The position numbers and the translations under genes are program-made. The notes under the pieces were generated by a model that was not told where the DNA came from, ran no database searches, and saw nothing but the letters and a program-made list of their open reading frames with translations. A stretch of DNA of 64,000 bases from Sternotherus odoratus (Eukaryota; Chordata; Testudines; Kinosternidae). Shown here one piece after another: positions 48,537 to 58,288 of the stretch (positions are counted from its first letter, which is position 1; each line of letters opens with the position of its first letter). The DNA is taken from positions 181,232,920 to 181,296,919 of the forward strand of contig JAVMKO010000002.1 of assembly GCA_032164245.1 (NCBI GenBank), written 5' to 3'.

Positions 48537-48880
48537 AAAACAGGGTTACTTACCTGTAACTGTTGTTCTTCGAGATGTGTTGCTCACATCCATTCCACTA
48601 TAGGTTAGGCACGCGCTGCGGGCCTGGTTGCCGGGCAGATTTTCCCCTAGCTGCAGACTGGGTGAGCAGGGAGCCCCCTGGAGTGGTGCCCTCATGTCAC
48701 CCTATAAGTACCCCTGCGCTCCAGTCAGACCCTTAGTTCCTTCTTGCCGGCTAACCCGACAGTGGGGAAGGAGGGTGGGTTTGGAATGGATGTGAGCAAC
48801 ACATCTCGAAGAACAACAGTTACAGGTAAGTAACCCTGTTTTCTTCTTCGAGTGATTGCTCACATGCATTCCACTATAGG
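48537..48880. repeat. DIRS-C hairpin and internal complementary region
   Basis: 48537-48598 and 48783-48844 are inverse complements of about 60 bp. Directly after, 48845-48880 (cttcttcgagtgattgctca...) complements the right terminus at 54738-54774. The region thus carries, side by side, complements of both element ends, the template arrangement proposed for circularisation in DIRS elements. Each arm contains CAG|GTAAGT, one in each strand direction. Confidence 0.93.
48591..48745. repeat. DIRS-C left inverted terminal repeat
   Basis: From 'cattccactataggttagg' to 'cttagttccttctt', the inverse complement of 54595-54749. The outermost ~50 bases match less well, because the left tip has 'cgagatgtgttgctcac' where the right tip complement has 'cgagtgattgctcac'. 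Confidence 0.93.
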
Positions 48881-48896
48881 TGACTGCAAGCAATAC

Positions 48897-49964
48897 CTAG
48901 GAGGTGGGGTCGGGTTGACCCATCGCTGAACGTAAGACCGCTGACCCAAACGCTGCATTGTCCCTGGTCTGCTGGACTATGGCGTAGTGGGCGGCGAAGG
49001 TATGGATGGAGGACCAGGTAGCCGCCTTACAGATGTCCGTAATAGGGACTCCTTCCCGGAAGGCCGCAGTGGACGCCTGCGCTCTCGTGGAGTGTGCTGT
49101 TATTTTCTCAAGCGGCTTGCCCGCGAGTTCATAACAGGTATGGATACACGAGGTGATGCAGGAGGAGAGCCTTTGGGCTGAGACTGGTTGACCCTTCATC
49201 CTCTCTGCAATTGCTACGAACAGCTGAGTCGTTTTTCTGAAGTGCTTTGTTCTGTCTAAATAAAAAGCAAGAGCCCTTCTCACGTCCAACGTGTGTAATT
49301 GTTGTTCCCTTCCAGAGGTATGTGGCTTAGGGTAAAAGACCGGGAGGCAAATGTCCTGGTTGAGATGGAAGGGGGAAACCACCTTAGGCAGGAAGGCCGG
49401 GTGGGGACGTAGCTGCACCTTGTCATTATGGAAGATAGTATAGGGTGGTTCGGAGGTCAGTGCACGGATTTCTGACACTCTACGAGCCGAGGTGATAGCT
49501 ACCAGGAATGCCACCTTCCAGGAGAGGTGGAGCAAGGAGCACGTGGCGAGGGGCTCGAATGGGGGCATGATGAGGCGTGAGAGCATCAGGTTCAAGTCCC
49601 AGGGTGGAATGGGACGTTTGATACTTGGGTACATTTTATCGAGACCCTTAAGGAAACGATACACTACCGGGTCAGCAAAGACCGAGTGGTTTGGTTGTCC
49701 GGGATGGAAGGCCGAGATAGCTGCCAGGTGTACCCTGATGGTGGAGGTGGCTAGGCCTTGGTTTCTCAGGCCTAATAAGTAATCCAGTATCTGAGGGGTA
49801 GAAGCCTCACGTGGAACGATGGTATGTTGCCTGCACCAGGCAGAGAAACGGGTCCACTTGGCTGTGTAGGTACTTCTAGTGGACGGCTTTCTGCTGCCAA
49901 GAAGGACCTCTTGTACCTCGGCGGAGCATAAGAGTTCCTGACCTCTCAGCCATGGAGTAGCCAT
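48897..49964 (-). CDS. DIRS-C tyrosine recombinase, intact
   Basis: 355 residues from ATG at 49964 (MATPWLRG) to a stop at 48897. The start codon overlaps the end of the RT-RNase H frame by 19 bases, so translation could be coupled. An N-terminal helical SAM-like part (to ~125) is followed by the catalytic domain. The first Arg is in SARRVSEI (R161/R162, most likely R162), then H291-x-x-R294 (HSTR), W317 in the histidine/tryptophan position, and the nucleophile Y327 in AAHYAIV. The order and spacing fit phage-integrase-type recombinases, which DIRS elements use instead of a DDE integrase. It would insert circular double-stranded element DNA without target duplication. No stops or indels were seen, so a working enzyme is possible. 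The same frame stays open far upstream, overlapping RT. Confidence 0.93.
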   Translation of the reverse strand: MATPWLRGQELLCSAEVQEVLLGSRKPSTRSTYTAKWTRFSAWCRQHTIVPREASTPQILDYLLGLRNQGLATSTIRVHLAAISAFHPGQPNHSVFADPVVYRFLKGLDKMYPSIKRPIPPWDLNLMLSRLIMPPFEPLATCSLLHLSWKVAFLVAITSARRVSEIRALTSEPPYTIFHNDKVQLRPHPAFLPKVVSPFHLNQDICLPVFYPKPHTSGREQQLHTLDVRRALAFYLDRTKHFRKTTQLFVAIAERMKGQPVSAQRLSSCITSCIHTCYELAGKPLEKITAHSTRAQASTAAFREGVPITDICKAATWSSIHTFAAHYAIVQQTRDNAAFGSAVLRSAMGQPDPTS

Positions 49965-51918
49965 GCTGTGAGGTGAAGGGACTGCAGGTCTGGGTGCAAG
50001 AGGCGACCGTGATCCTGAGAGATCAGGTCTGGCCACAGCGGAAGGCTGATGGGAGGGGCCGTGGACAACCGAAGGAGGGAGGCATACCAGCATTGTCTGG
50101 GCCAAGCTGGGGCTATGAGGATTACGCGGGACTTGTCCCGTCTGATTTTCAGGATCACTTTGTGCAGAAGCGGGATTGGAGGGAAGGCGTAAAACAGGTG
50201 CCCCGTCCAGGGTAGGAGAAAGGCATCTGTCAGTGATCCTCGGGAGCTGCCTCGGAAGGAGCAGAACTGTAGGCACTTCCTGTTCTGTCTGGAGGCAAAC
50301 AGATCGATGTGGGGAAACCCCCACCTCAGGAAGATCGGCCGGATGACATCTGGCCGTAGAGACCACTCGTGAGTCATAAAGGACCTGCTGAGGTGGTCTG
50401 CCAGAGTGTTCTGGACTCCTGGGAGAAAGGAGGCTACCAGGTGGATAGAGTGGGCTATGCAAAGTTCCCAAAGGAGAGTCGCTTCCTGGCACAGGGGGCC
50501 GGAGCGGGCCCCACCTTGCTTGTTGATATAGAACTGGGCCGTGGTGTTGTCCGTGAGCACTGCTACACAATGGCCTTGTATTGTATCTCGAAAGGCCTGG
50601 CAGGCTAGCCGGACGGCTCTCAGCTCTCTGACATTGATATGGAGACAGAGATCTGACACCGACCAGCGGCCCTGAGTCCTGAGCTCCCCTAGGTGAGCTC
50701 CCCACCCGAGGGACGAAGCGTCCGTTACCAGAGACATAGATGGGCTGGGAGGGAGGAAGGGAACACCCTGGCACACATTGTCCTGGTCTTCCCACCAAGC
50801 CAGGGCGGATAAGGTGGTCCTGGGGATGGTGAGGAGTGTGTCTATGCTGTCCCAGTTCGGTCGGTACACCGACGCCAGCCACTACTGGAGTGGGCACAGC
50901 CTCAGTCTGGCGTGCTGTGTGACCTGCGTGCATGACGCCATGTGGCCCAGCAGGCTGAGGAACACCCGGGCCGTAGTCATGGGACAGTCGCGCAGATCTC
51001 GATTGGCCGACTGGATGACTAGAAAATGAGTCTGAGGTAGGGATGCCCTTGCCACGGTGGAGTCTAGAAGGGCCCCTATAAACTCGATCTTTTGGGTCGG
51101 TTCCAGGGTGGACTTTTCTCTGTTGAGCAGAATCCCCAAGCGGTCGAACGTGCTGATGACAAGTTGCACGTGCGAGCTCACTTGGTCCCTGGAGGTACCT
51201 CGGATCAGCCAGTCGTCGAGGTACGGGTATACCTGAACCCCGTGGCGGCGGAGGAATGCCGCCACCACTGCCATGAACTTGGTGAAGACTCTGGGTGCAG
51301 TGGACAGGCCAAAGGGCAGGACAGCAAATTGATAGTGTTCCCCTGCCACCAGGAAGCGGAGGTAGCATCTGTGGGGGGGCTTTATACTGATGTGAAAATA
51401 AGCGTCCTTCATATCGAGGGCAGCGAACCAGTCTCCTGGATCCAGAGAGGGGATGATGGTGCCCAAGGTGACCATGCGGAACTTGAACTTGATCATGTGG
51501 GTGTTGAGTCCGCGCAGGTCCAGGATGGGCCGGAGGCCCCCTTTCGCCTTGGGGATCAAGAAGTAGTGGGAATAGAACCCCTTCCCTCTGAATCCCATCG
51601 GTACGGGCTCGATGGCTCCCAGTGCGAGGAGCGACCTCACCTCCTGTACGAGGAGTTGCTCGTGAGAGGGGTCCCTGAAGAGGGACAGGGAGGGTGGGTG
51701 GGAGGGAGGAGTCGAGGAAAGCTGGAGGGAATATCCCACCTCCACCGTGCGAAGGACCCACTGGTCTGATGTAATGTCCGACCATGCACGGAGGAAGTGG
51801 GACAGACGATCTCCGAAGGGAGGATCCAGGTGTCCGACTGGTGCTCTGCCCTCGGGCGCACCTTCAAAAGTTTGGCCTAGGCCCCTGCGGTGGTCTAGGG
51901 GCCTGCTGTCTCCCCCCT
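49946..51918 (-). pseudogene. DIRS-C reverse transcriptase-RNase H with one nonsense codon
   Basis: Same protein as DIRS-A RT-RNase H. RT motifs KGGLRPILDLRGLN, ALDMKDAYF, LPFGLSTAPR and YLDDWLIR are in 50882-51918. A TAG at 50882-50884 stands where copy A has TCG (Ser), a single-base change. Downstream the same frame runs to 49946 with RNase H motifs VTDASS, ELRAV, LTDNTT and LADHLS, and the C-terminal DLFASRQNRK / AFPPIPLL block. An RT fragment without RNase H is the most this copy could make unless the amber is read through. Because of a 1-base deletion in the gag tail near 51978, this frame is also artificially fused to the gag tail upstream, up to 52267. Confidence 0.9.
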
Positions 51919-52151
51919 TGCCGTGGTCCTGAGCGACGGCGGTACTGCCGCCCCCTTCGCTGCTGAGAGTCCCGGGTGGGCGTACAGGAGGGAAGAACTG
52001 CCTCCTCGGGGGGTAGAAGGGACGCCTCTGGGACGCAGGGGTGTTCATTCCCAAAGATTTGAGAGTGACACCCTTGTCCTTGAAAGTTTCTAGGCACGCG
52101 TCCGTGGCTTCCGAAAAGAGGCCTGCACCTTCAAACGGAAGATCCTGTATT

Positions 52152-54419
52152 TTAAGCTGCATTCCTTGTGGTAGGGTAGAGGACTGCAGCCATGCGGCGC
52201 AGGGCAATCCCTGAGGCCATTGTCCTTGCTGCCGAGTCCGCAGAGTCAAGGGCTGCTTGTAGGGCATACCTCGAAATGTCCCTACTTTGATGAAGTAAAG
52301 CCCTAAACTGCTGTCTACCCTCCTGAGAAACCGAGGCCTCCAATTTAGTCATGGCCTCCGTGGTATCGAAGTGATGCCTGCTCAGGAGAGCCTGATGATT
52401 GGCCACCCTGTGCTGGAGACCACCCGATGAGTAGACCTTCCTCCCAAAGTGGTCTAACCGTCTGGCCTCCTTTGATTTGGGGGCCGGAGCTTCCTGTCCG
52501 TGGCGCTCTCTATTATTTACAGAGTCTACCACCAGGGAGGACGGAGAAGGGTGGATGTACAGATACTCGTAACCCTTTGCAGGGACGAAGTATCTCTTCT
52601 CCACTCCTCTGGCGGTGGGAGGAATGGAGGCAGGAGTCTTCCAGACTGCAGTTGCATTCTGGGTGATAGTGTTTATGAAGGGCACCGCCACCCTGGCTGG
52701 CGTTCCCTTCGTCAGCATGGTGGTTACGGGGTCCTCCACCATCGGGACCTCCTCCAAAGGCAAGTTCATGTTGGATGCTACCGCCTTCAGAAGGTTCTGG
52801 TAATTGGAAAGGTCAACCGACGGGGGGCTGGTAGATGTTGTGCCAGCCACTGCCTCAACCCCAGCTGGGGAGGCATAGGGACACGGTACCACCGGACTAT
52901 GCGGCTCCTCAGGGCGTAGGGTTGCTGAGGAGGGACCTGCTACTGCCTCGCCTGAGGCCTCTGACCGCAGAGGAAACCCAGGTTCAGATTGGGTACCCTG
53001 GTGCTGGTCATAGGCCCAGGGTGCCCATGTTGGCCAGTTAGAGTAGGTGGCCTGTTGTCCGTGTGCCGAGCGCGGGGAAACCGAGGCCGATGTAGAGGGC
53101 CAGGGGGCCACTGCACTGGCAGGCTGTGGAGCTGTGAGCGGAGGGTCATGCTGGACTTCTTGCCTGGCAGACTCTCTACGCCCTGAATAGAGTGGGCTCC
53201 TGGAGCGGTGTCGTGAGCGGTGCCAGTCTAGGGAGCCGTGCCGGTCTGAGGAGTGGCGCCTGTCTGCGGAGCGGCGCCGGTCTGCGGAGCGGTGCCGACG
53301 TGGTGGCGTCCGGTGCCGCGAAGAAGACTGGTGCGCAGAAGAGTGCCGGTGCCCAGGCGGTGTCCGGTGCCGGGGCGGGGTGCGCCGTTCCTCTGGGGAC
53401 CGGTCATAGTAGCGTGACCGGTGCCGGGATGAAGATCGGCGCCGAGATGGAGATCGGCGCCGGGATCGAGATCTCCGCCGGGAAGACGACCGGTGCCGAG
53501 ACGGGGAGCGGCGACGTGATCGCGAGCGGCGGGATCGTCCCCGGTGCCAGCTGACCGAGCGGTGCCGGGAGTGCGACCAGTGCCGCGAGTGCGACCGGCA
53601 CCTTGCAGAGCAAGGGTGGCGGGACTCCGAGCGGCGCCAACACTCCAACCAGCGTCGGGACTGGGAGCGGCGGGACCGACCGCGCGACGAGCTCGAAGCT
53701 GGTCGCAGCTCCGTGCAGCGCCGAGACTGCGACCGGTGCCGGGAGGTGGAACGGTACCGGGAGTCAGAGTGGCGCCGCGAGATCGAGCGGTGCCTGGACC
53801 CCGCAGGGCTCCTGGCCGCGATCTCGGTGCTGATCATGGGCGGCTTGCCCGTAGATCGCACTTGCCTCTGCGTGAGCAGGGCATCCGTGGCCATCAATTG
53901 TCTGGCCGCAGCAAACGCCTCCGGCGTGGAGGGGAGTTCCTGGGGGACTGTCAGCCGAAGCGGGGAGACCGCTTGCACTGGACTCGACGGGACCATTACC
54001 GGTGCCGTAGGCTGCTCCTCCAAGCCTTGCGTGGTCCTGGTCGGTGCCGCAGGCAGCGGTGCCGGCGCCTGCTCCCTGTCCGATGAAGGGGCGGGCGGCG
54101 GCGGCGCCTGCAAGTCCTTTCTCCGCTTTTTGGATGGGGAATGGGATCGGTGCCGTGGCTTGGTCTTAGCCGGCGCAGTCTTGGGAGCAGGTCCCGGCGC
54201 CTCTCCCGAACCCGGAGCAAGGGCTGCCTCCATTAGGAGTTGTCGGAGGCGAGACTCCCTGTCCTTTCTTGTGCGGGGCTTAAAGGTTTTGCAGATTTTG
54301 CAGGTCTCTGCAATGTGGGACTCGCCTAGACACTTTAAGCATTTAGAGTGTGGGTCGCCCAGAGGCATAGGCTTCCCACACTCTCCGCATGCCTTGAAAC
54401 CCGGGGCCTTTGGAGGCAT
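52152..54419 (-). CDS. DIRS-C Gag with N-terminal Cys motif and arginine-serine domain
   Basis: 755 codons from ATG at 54419. Residues 11-43 form a Cys-rich module (C11-x2-C14, C27-x2-C30, C40-x2-C43), probably zinc-binding. Residues ~88-160 are basic then proline-rich. Residues ~207-415 are an RS domain (many RHRS, SRRR and RRSPSRR units). Residues ~530-740 are helical and conserved in copies A and B (LDHFGRKVYSS, SRYALQAALDSADSAARTMA). After residue ~738 a 5-base deletion relative to copy A (about 52191-52196) shifts the frame and gives a false C-terminus; the proper basic tail (RRPFYPPRRQFFPP) continues in another frame. Function by family: binds element RNA and forms the particle. The RS domain suggests contact with splicing or RNA-binding proteins, which is inference. 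Confidence 0.85.
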   Translation of the reverse strand: MPPKAPGFKACGECGKPMPLGDPHSKCLKCLGESHIAETCKICKTFKPRTRKDRESRLRQLLMEAALAPGSGEAPGPAPKTAPAKTKPRHRSHSPSKKRRKDLQAPPPPAPSSDREQAPAPLPAAPTRTTQGLEEQPTAPVMVPSSPVQAVSPLRLTVPQELPSTPEAFAAARQLMATDALLTQRQVRSTGKPPMISTEIAARSPAGSRHRSISRRHSDSRYRSTSRHRSQSRRCTELRPASSSSRGRSRRSQSRRWLECWRRSESRHPCSARCRSHSRHWSHSRHRSVSWHRGRSRRSRSRRRSPSRHRSSSRRRSRSRRRSPSRRRSSSRHRSRYYDRSPEERRTPPRHRTPPGHRHSSAHQSSSRHRTPPRRHRSADRRRSADRRHSSDRHGSLDWHRSRHRSRSPLYSGRRESARQEVQHDPPLTAPQPASAVAPWPSTSASVSPRSAHGQQATYSNWPTWAPWAYDQHQGTQSEPGFPLRSEASGEAVAGPSSATLRPEEPHSPVVPCPYASPAGVEAVAGTTSTSPPSVDLSNYQNLLKAVASNMNLPLEEVPMVEDPVTTMLTKGTPARVAVPFINTITQNATAVWKTPASIPPTARGVEKRYFVPAKGYEYLYIHPSPSSLVVDSVNNRERHGQEAPAPKSKEARRLDHFGRKVYSSGGLQHRVANHQALLSRHHFDTTEAMTKLEASVSQEGRQQFRALLHQSRDISRYALQAALDSADSAARTMASGIALRRMAAVLYPTTRNAA
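53173..53801 (-). repeat. Repeat-built RS-domain segment of gag
   Basis: The DNA behind the RS domain is a degenerate array of short units (plus strand 'gcggtgccg', 'gtgcgaccg', 'gagatcggcgccg'). It looks like in-frame expansion of 12-15-bp units. It produces long false frames on the opposite strand (glycine/alanine-rich), which are not annotated. Confidence 0.75.
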
Positions 54420-54594
54420 AAGCCCCGGAGGCAGTGGAAGACCCCTGCGGAGAAACTATTTACACTCAACTATAACTATCAACTAACTATGAATACTATT
54501 AAGAACTACTAAGAACACTGATAACACTAAGAGCTAGGAGATAAGGAGAACGCTAATGCAGATCTCCTCTGTTCCAACAACCAGCGCGAGCAGT

Positions 54595-54749
54595 AAGAAG
54601 GAACTAAGGGTCTGACTGGAGCGCAGGGGTACTTATAGGGCGACATGAGGGCGCCACTCCAGGGGGCTCCCTGCTCACCCAGTCTGCAGCTAGGGGAAAA
54701 TCTGCCCGGCAACCAGGCCCGCAGCGCGTGCCTAACCTATAGTGGAATG
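54595..54749. repeat. DIRS-C right inverted terminal repeat
   Basis: Inverse complement of 48591-48745. The outer tip 'gagcaatcactcgaagaaga' follows to 54774. Located upstream of gag in sense direction, so it should carry the element promoter; the minus strand has a TATA-like 'ctataagta' at about 54633. Confidence 0.93.
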
Positions 54750-54774
54750 CATGTGAGCAATCACTCGAAGAAGA

Positions 54775-57080
54775 GGTATAGTTTTCCTTCATTCTGCAGT
54801 ATCTTTGTGAACAAAAGCTTCTGAGGACCAATGGAAAGAAATTCAGTCAATACACTCAATACTCTACATGAAACCCAGCTTTCTCTTTTAAGAGACTGCA
54901 TTTACAGAACTTGTCACAACAAGGTCCTTGACGTTATCGAAGCAATTTTAAGATACTTTAATCACTGGCAAAACTGAGTAACCTGACAAGAGAAATTTGG
55001 GCCAGAGAGATTTCAGTCACTTGAAAGGAAGGTTACTGACTATGTAATTTCATTTGGATGTGACTGAATCCAATTGATTTGGTTTTTGCTATGCATATCT
55101 CCCTTCTGCAGCTGTCTCTGTCTATCTGATTCAATGTGCAATTGCAGGGAGTGCCTATCCATTTTCACTGAAAGCAAAACCCCTCCTTCCACCTGCTATT
55201 ATTTAGAATGAGTATACTATGAGAGCATTTTCAAGTTTAATCTCAGTATATTCGCTGTAAAGAAAAGTATGTTCAGCTAAATACTTGCCTATGAATCTAA
55301 CCAAATTTGGTGACTGTTGGTGTATTTATGGTAGTTAAAATGACAAGCAGCAGGAGCATAAACAATTTTTCATTAGTACCTTATCAAGACACCAAGTTAG
55401 GGTTCTTCTAGTATGAGGCCATAAGGTAGTATTAAATTAATTCTCAACCCTGATTGCACAATATCAAATACCAAATGTGGCCATGCATAGTCAAGGCTGA
55501 GTGCTTCAAATACATTAAAATAAAAACAAAAACACAAAAACTGGGAATGGAGGATAATTTAGTCTGCCAGTTACCAAATATTCTGTAATAATGTATCTAA
55601 GTATGAAATTAAATATCCCATTACCAACCCTGTTTTTACAATAGCTTCAAATGATTAAGGAGGTGTTGGCAGAGACTCTGCAGTTAAGGTTCTGTTACAG
55701 CAAGATACAATCCATTTAGTATTTTAGGGGTAAATCATGGCTAGGCTTTTACGACAATGTAAGATGGAAGTGAGGTTCAAGAAACCCTTTGAGTCTGGTT
55801 TTCTACATCACAGATAGCAGAACCAGAGATAAAGTCGTCTTTGCACAGCTGTTGCTCCCCATTCCAGTGTGCAGACAGACATGAGAAGACAGGGAGTGGA
55901 CAGAGCTCTGGTTACACTCTCCCAAGTTGCAACCAGTGGAGTTAAGTTAGAAGTCTATGGAATACAAATGCTGGTAGCTATAAGCTTGTCACCCCTCTTA
56001 CAGGGGAACAGAGAGGATAGGGCGATTGTCCTTAAAATTTTAAGGATAGAAGAGGTGTCTTAAAAATACAATTACTTAACTTGCAAGGTAAACATTTCAT
56101 ATACATTTTTAATTTTTTTAATAAATCACACTTTCTCCCTTTTTAAACTTTTTTTTAAAATGCCAATTCTCTTCATTATGAAACAGGAACACTAGTAAAA
56201 CAAAACACAAAACATATTTAGAAAATATATTAAACAAGATAACAATCTAAACCATCCTAAGATTATGGTACAATAAATGATAGTTTTATTAAACAAAATC
56301 TTTATTCTTATAGAATATATAAAACAATATTTTAGCATTTAAGCATATTTCAAATTTCCACTGTATATAAAAACCATCTTTTCACTAATTTCTGAACAAA
56401 ATGTTATTTCTAATTTGTAAATCTAACAACAGAAAACTTCTAAAGTGCTAGTGGCAAATTACCTAAATCAACACAGCAGTTCACTGCACGCAATTAGAAG
56501 TTGGCTAAACAGTAATGATCTCTTCAGCATTTGTATTTCAAAACACTTGGCAACCCCAAACTGAGGCCACAAAGGGCACAGGTGGGGCTGGAGCAGAGCT
56601 AGGAGCACCAGCAGGGCTGGGTGGCACTCCATCCCTACCCTCTGAGAGGACTGGCCCAGCCCCTCGCCCCCTTCCTTCCCCTCAGACAGTCCTCTGCACT
56701 CTACAGTTTGGGGACCACTGACTTAATTCATGTGAGCAGTTCCATTGACTTAACAGTACACACATGAATTAAATATTCACAAGTGTAATGTTTGCACAGA
56801 CTCAAATTCAAACTGAAATTCACCTCAGTAGTTTCAATTTTCTTCATTTGCATTTTACACAATATAAGTACATACATACATCACTCAGACCAAACCACAC
56901 AGAAAACATTATCAAGGCAGTAAAGCCACCAAGATGGCAAAATCCCAAATCGTCACAGTCCTTCAACTGAGGAAAGGGGAAGACATCTCTATCTTCTGAT
57001 TCTTCAAGAAGCACAAGGGCAATTTCTAAAGATCTTCAGATATTTATTTTAGTTAAATTGGTCAACTGACCACTGGGCAT
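54775..57080. other. No gene recognised
   Basis: About 2.3 kb of AT-rich sequence. A GC-richer patch at 56570-56720 (aggtggggctggag...) may be a decayed hAT end, because 'ctacagtttggggaccactga' at its right edge looks like a hAT tip. No boundary was confirmed. Confidence 0.45.
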
Positions 57081-57512
57081 TGTGGCAGGGTGGGCTTGAC
57101 CCAGCCTGCTGCCCCTTTAAGAGGGAGAAAAGCCCTCTGCAAACCCCCGGTGCAGAAAGCCTAATCAGCCACCTGGCTTGCAGGGCAATCAATTGTATGT
57201 GTTGCACCTGGCAGCCTCCTCTGGGGGATAAAAGGCTCCCAGGAAGGAAGCCCAGGGTGGTGGTGGTGGGTTGAGCTGTTCAGAGCTGTGTGTTTGGAGC
57301 TGTTTAGAGCTGCATGTTAAGAGCTGGACTATATAGAGTCTGTAAAGCTGTAAGCTGTAGAGCTGAGCTATCAAGAGCTGTATGCTGAAGGACTGTACAA
57401 AGCTGTATATATTGGTGGTGGGGTCTTGCACTGTGAATTAAAGAGCACTGTTTGGAGCAAAGAAGGGTTTTCCTGCCTGTTCCTGACAGGGGTGAGAGAG
57501 CGGTCTGTCACA
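57081..57512 (+). repeat. 5' LTR of element D
   Basis: 432 bp, TGTGGCAGGG...TCTGTCACA. A GGATAAAAGGC TATA-type box sits at about 57227. The middle is made of degenerate 'agagctgt' repeats (57273-57400). Confidence 0.85.
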
Positions 57513-57514
57513 CA

Positions 57515-57532
57515 TGGTGTCAGAGGTGGGAT
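57515..57532 (+). promoter_or_regulatory. Primer-binding site, leucine-tRNA type
   Basis: TGGTGTCAGAGGTGGGAT, two bases after the LTR. It matches, from memory, the complement of a leucine tRNA 3' end except for about two positions, as in many vertebrate gypsy elements. Confidence 0.75.
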
Positions 57533-57565
57533 CGCTACACCAGCAACCCAACTGGTGGCCCAGAG

Positions 57566-58288
57566 ATGGAGGGAACCCTGCAGTGGCTCATAGAACAACA
57601 GAAGCAGACCCAGCAGGCCATGCACGCCTTGCAGCAAACCCACCAGGAGATGCAGCAGGCCCAAGCCAAGCAGCGGAAGACGCTGCAGGACTTTATCCAG
57701 GAGCAGGCAAAGACCCAGGCAACTCTCCTGCAGCACCTGGTGAGTCGAGGGGCAGGAGAGGGCATGCGGCCGCCGGGCTGGGGACTCTGTAAGATGAGCC
57801 CGGCGGATGACCCCGATGCCTTCCTGGGCACGTTTGAGAGGGTAGCCACCACAGCCGGGTGGGAGCGGACCACCTGGGCCCTCCGGCTTGCTCCCTACCT
57901 CGTGGGCGAAGCCCAGACGGCCTATATGGCCCTGGGGAATGCAGAGGCCCAGGACTTTGAAAGGGTAAGAGCGGCCATCTTGGACCGGGTCGGCTTATCT
58001 CCGGAAAAATACCGGCAGAAGTTGCGAGCGGCCCGCTGGACGCAGGCGGTGCGGCCCTGGGCGTTTGCCCAGAGGTTGAGAGACTGGGCGACGCGTTGGC
58101 TGAGGCCGGAGGCCCGGTCAGGGGAGGAAATCATGGACTCCTTGATCTTGGAGCAGTTTTTGCTCAGCCTCCCCGAGACTGTCCGTACCTGGGTCAGGAG
58201 GCACCAGCCGGAGACGGTGGAGTCTGCGGTGTGCCTGACCGAGGAGTACGTGGAGGCAGAGGGACCTCGGGGAGAAGAACGACCATGA
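57566..58288 (+). CDS. Element D Gag with coiled coil and SCAN-like capsid domain
   Basis: 240 residues from ATG at 57566 (MEGTLQWLIEQQ) to TGA at 58286-58288. Residues ~9-58 are Gln-rich with heptad character, a likely coiled coil. Residues ~76-140 fit the N-terminal capsid part of gypsy Gag (DDPDAFLGTFERVA). Residues ~144-230 closely follow the SCAN domain of vertebrate zinc-finger proteins: SPEKYRQKLR, then RLRDWATRWLRPE, then DSLILEQFLLSLPE and WVRRHQPET, same order and spacing. SCAN mediates dimerisation; in Gag this part is the capsid C-terminal dimerisation domain. Literature derives SCAN from Gmr1-like Gag, and this sequence fits. The frame continues beyond the TGA. Intact otherwise. 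Confidence 0.92.
   Translation: MEGTLQWLIEQQKQTQQAMHALQQTHQEMQQAQAKQRKTLQDFIQEQAKTQATLLQHLVSRGAGEGMRPPGWGLCKMSPADDPDAFLGTFERVATTAGWERTTWALRLAPYLVGEAQTAYMALGNAEAQDFERVRAAILDRVGLSPEKYRQKLRAARWTQAVRPWAFAQRLRDWATRWLRPEARSGEEIMDSLILEQFLLSLPETVRTWVRRHQPETVESAVCLTEEYVEAEGPRGEERP

Larger units (their letters stand above)
48537..54774 (-). mobile_element. DIRS-type retrotransposon copy C (near full length)
   Basis: A 6.2-kb element on the minus strand. In sense order: right inverted terminal repeat (54595-54749), gag (54419-52152), RT-RNase H (to 49946), tyrosine recombinase (49964-48897), internal complementary region (about 48783-48880), left inverted repeat. There are no target-site duplications. 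The coding region is GC-rich and stands out against the AT-rich host. Defects are few: two small indels in the gag tail and one nonsense codon in RT. The recombinase is intact, so this copy is relatively young. Ends come from comparison with the internal complementary region. Confidence 0.95.

Noticed and set aside
53192..54486. Long plus-strand frames (up to 257 codons) opposite DIRS-C gag
   Set aside because: They mirror the repetitive, GC-rich RS-coding DNA on the other strand. Glycine/alanine-rich, no domain, no counterpart in copy A.
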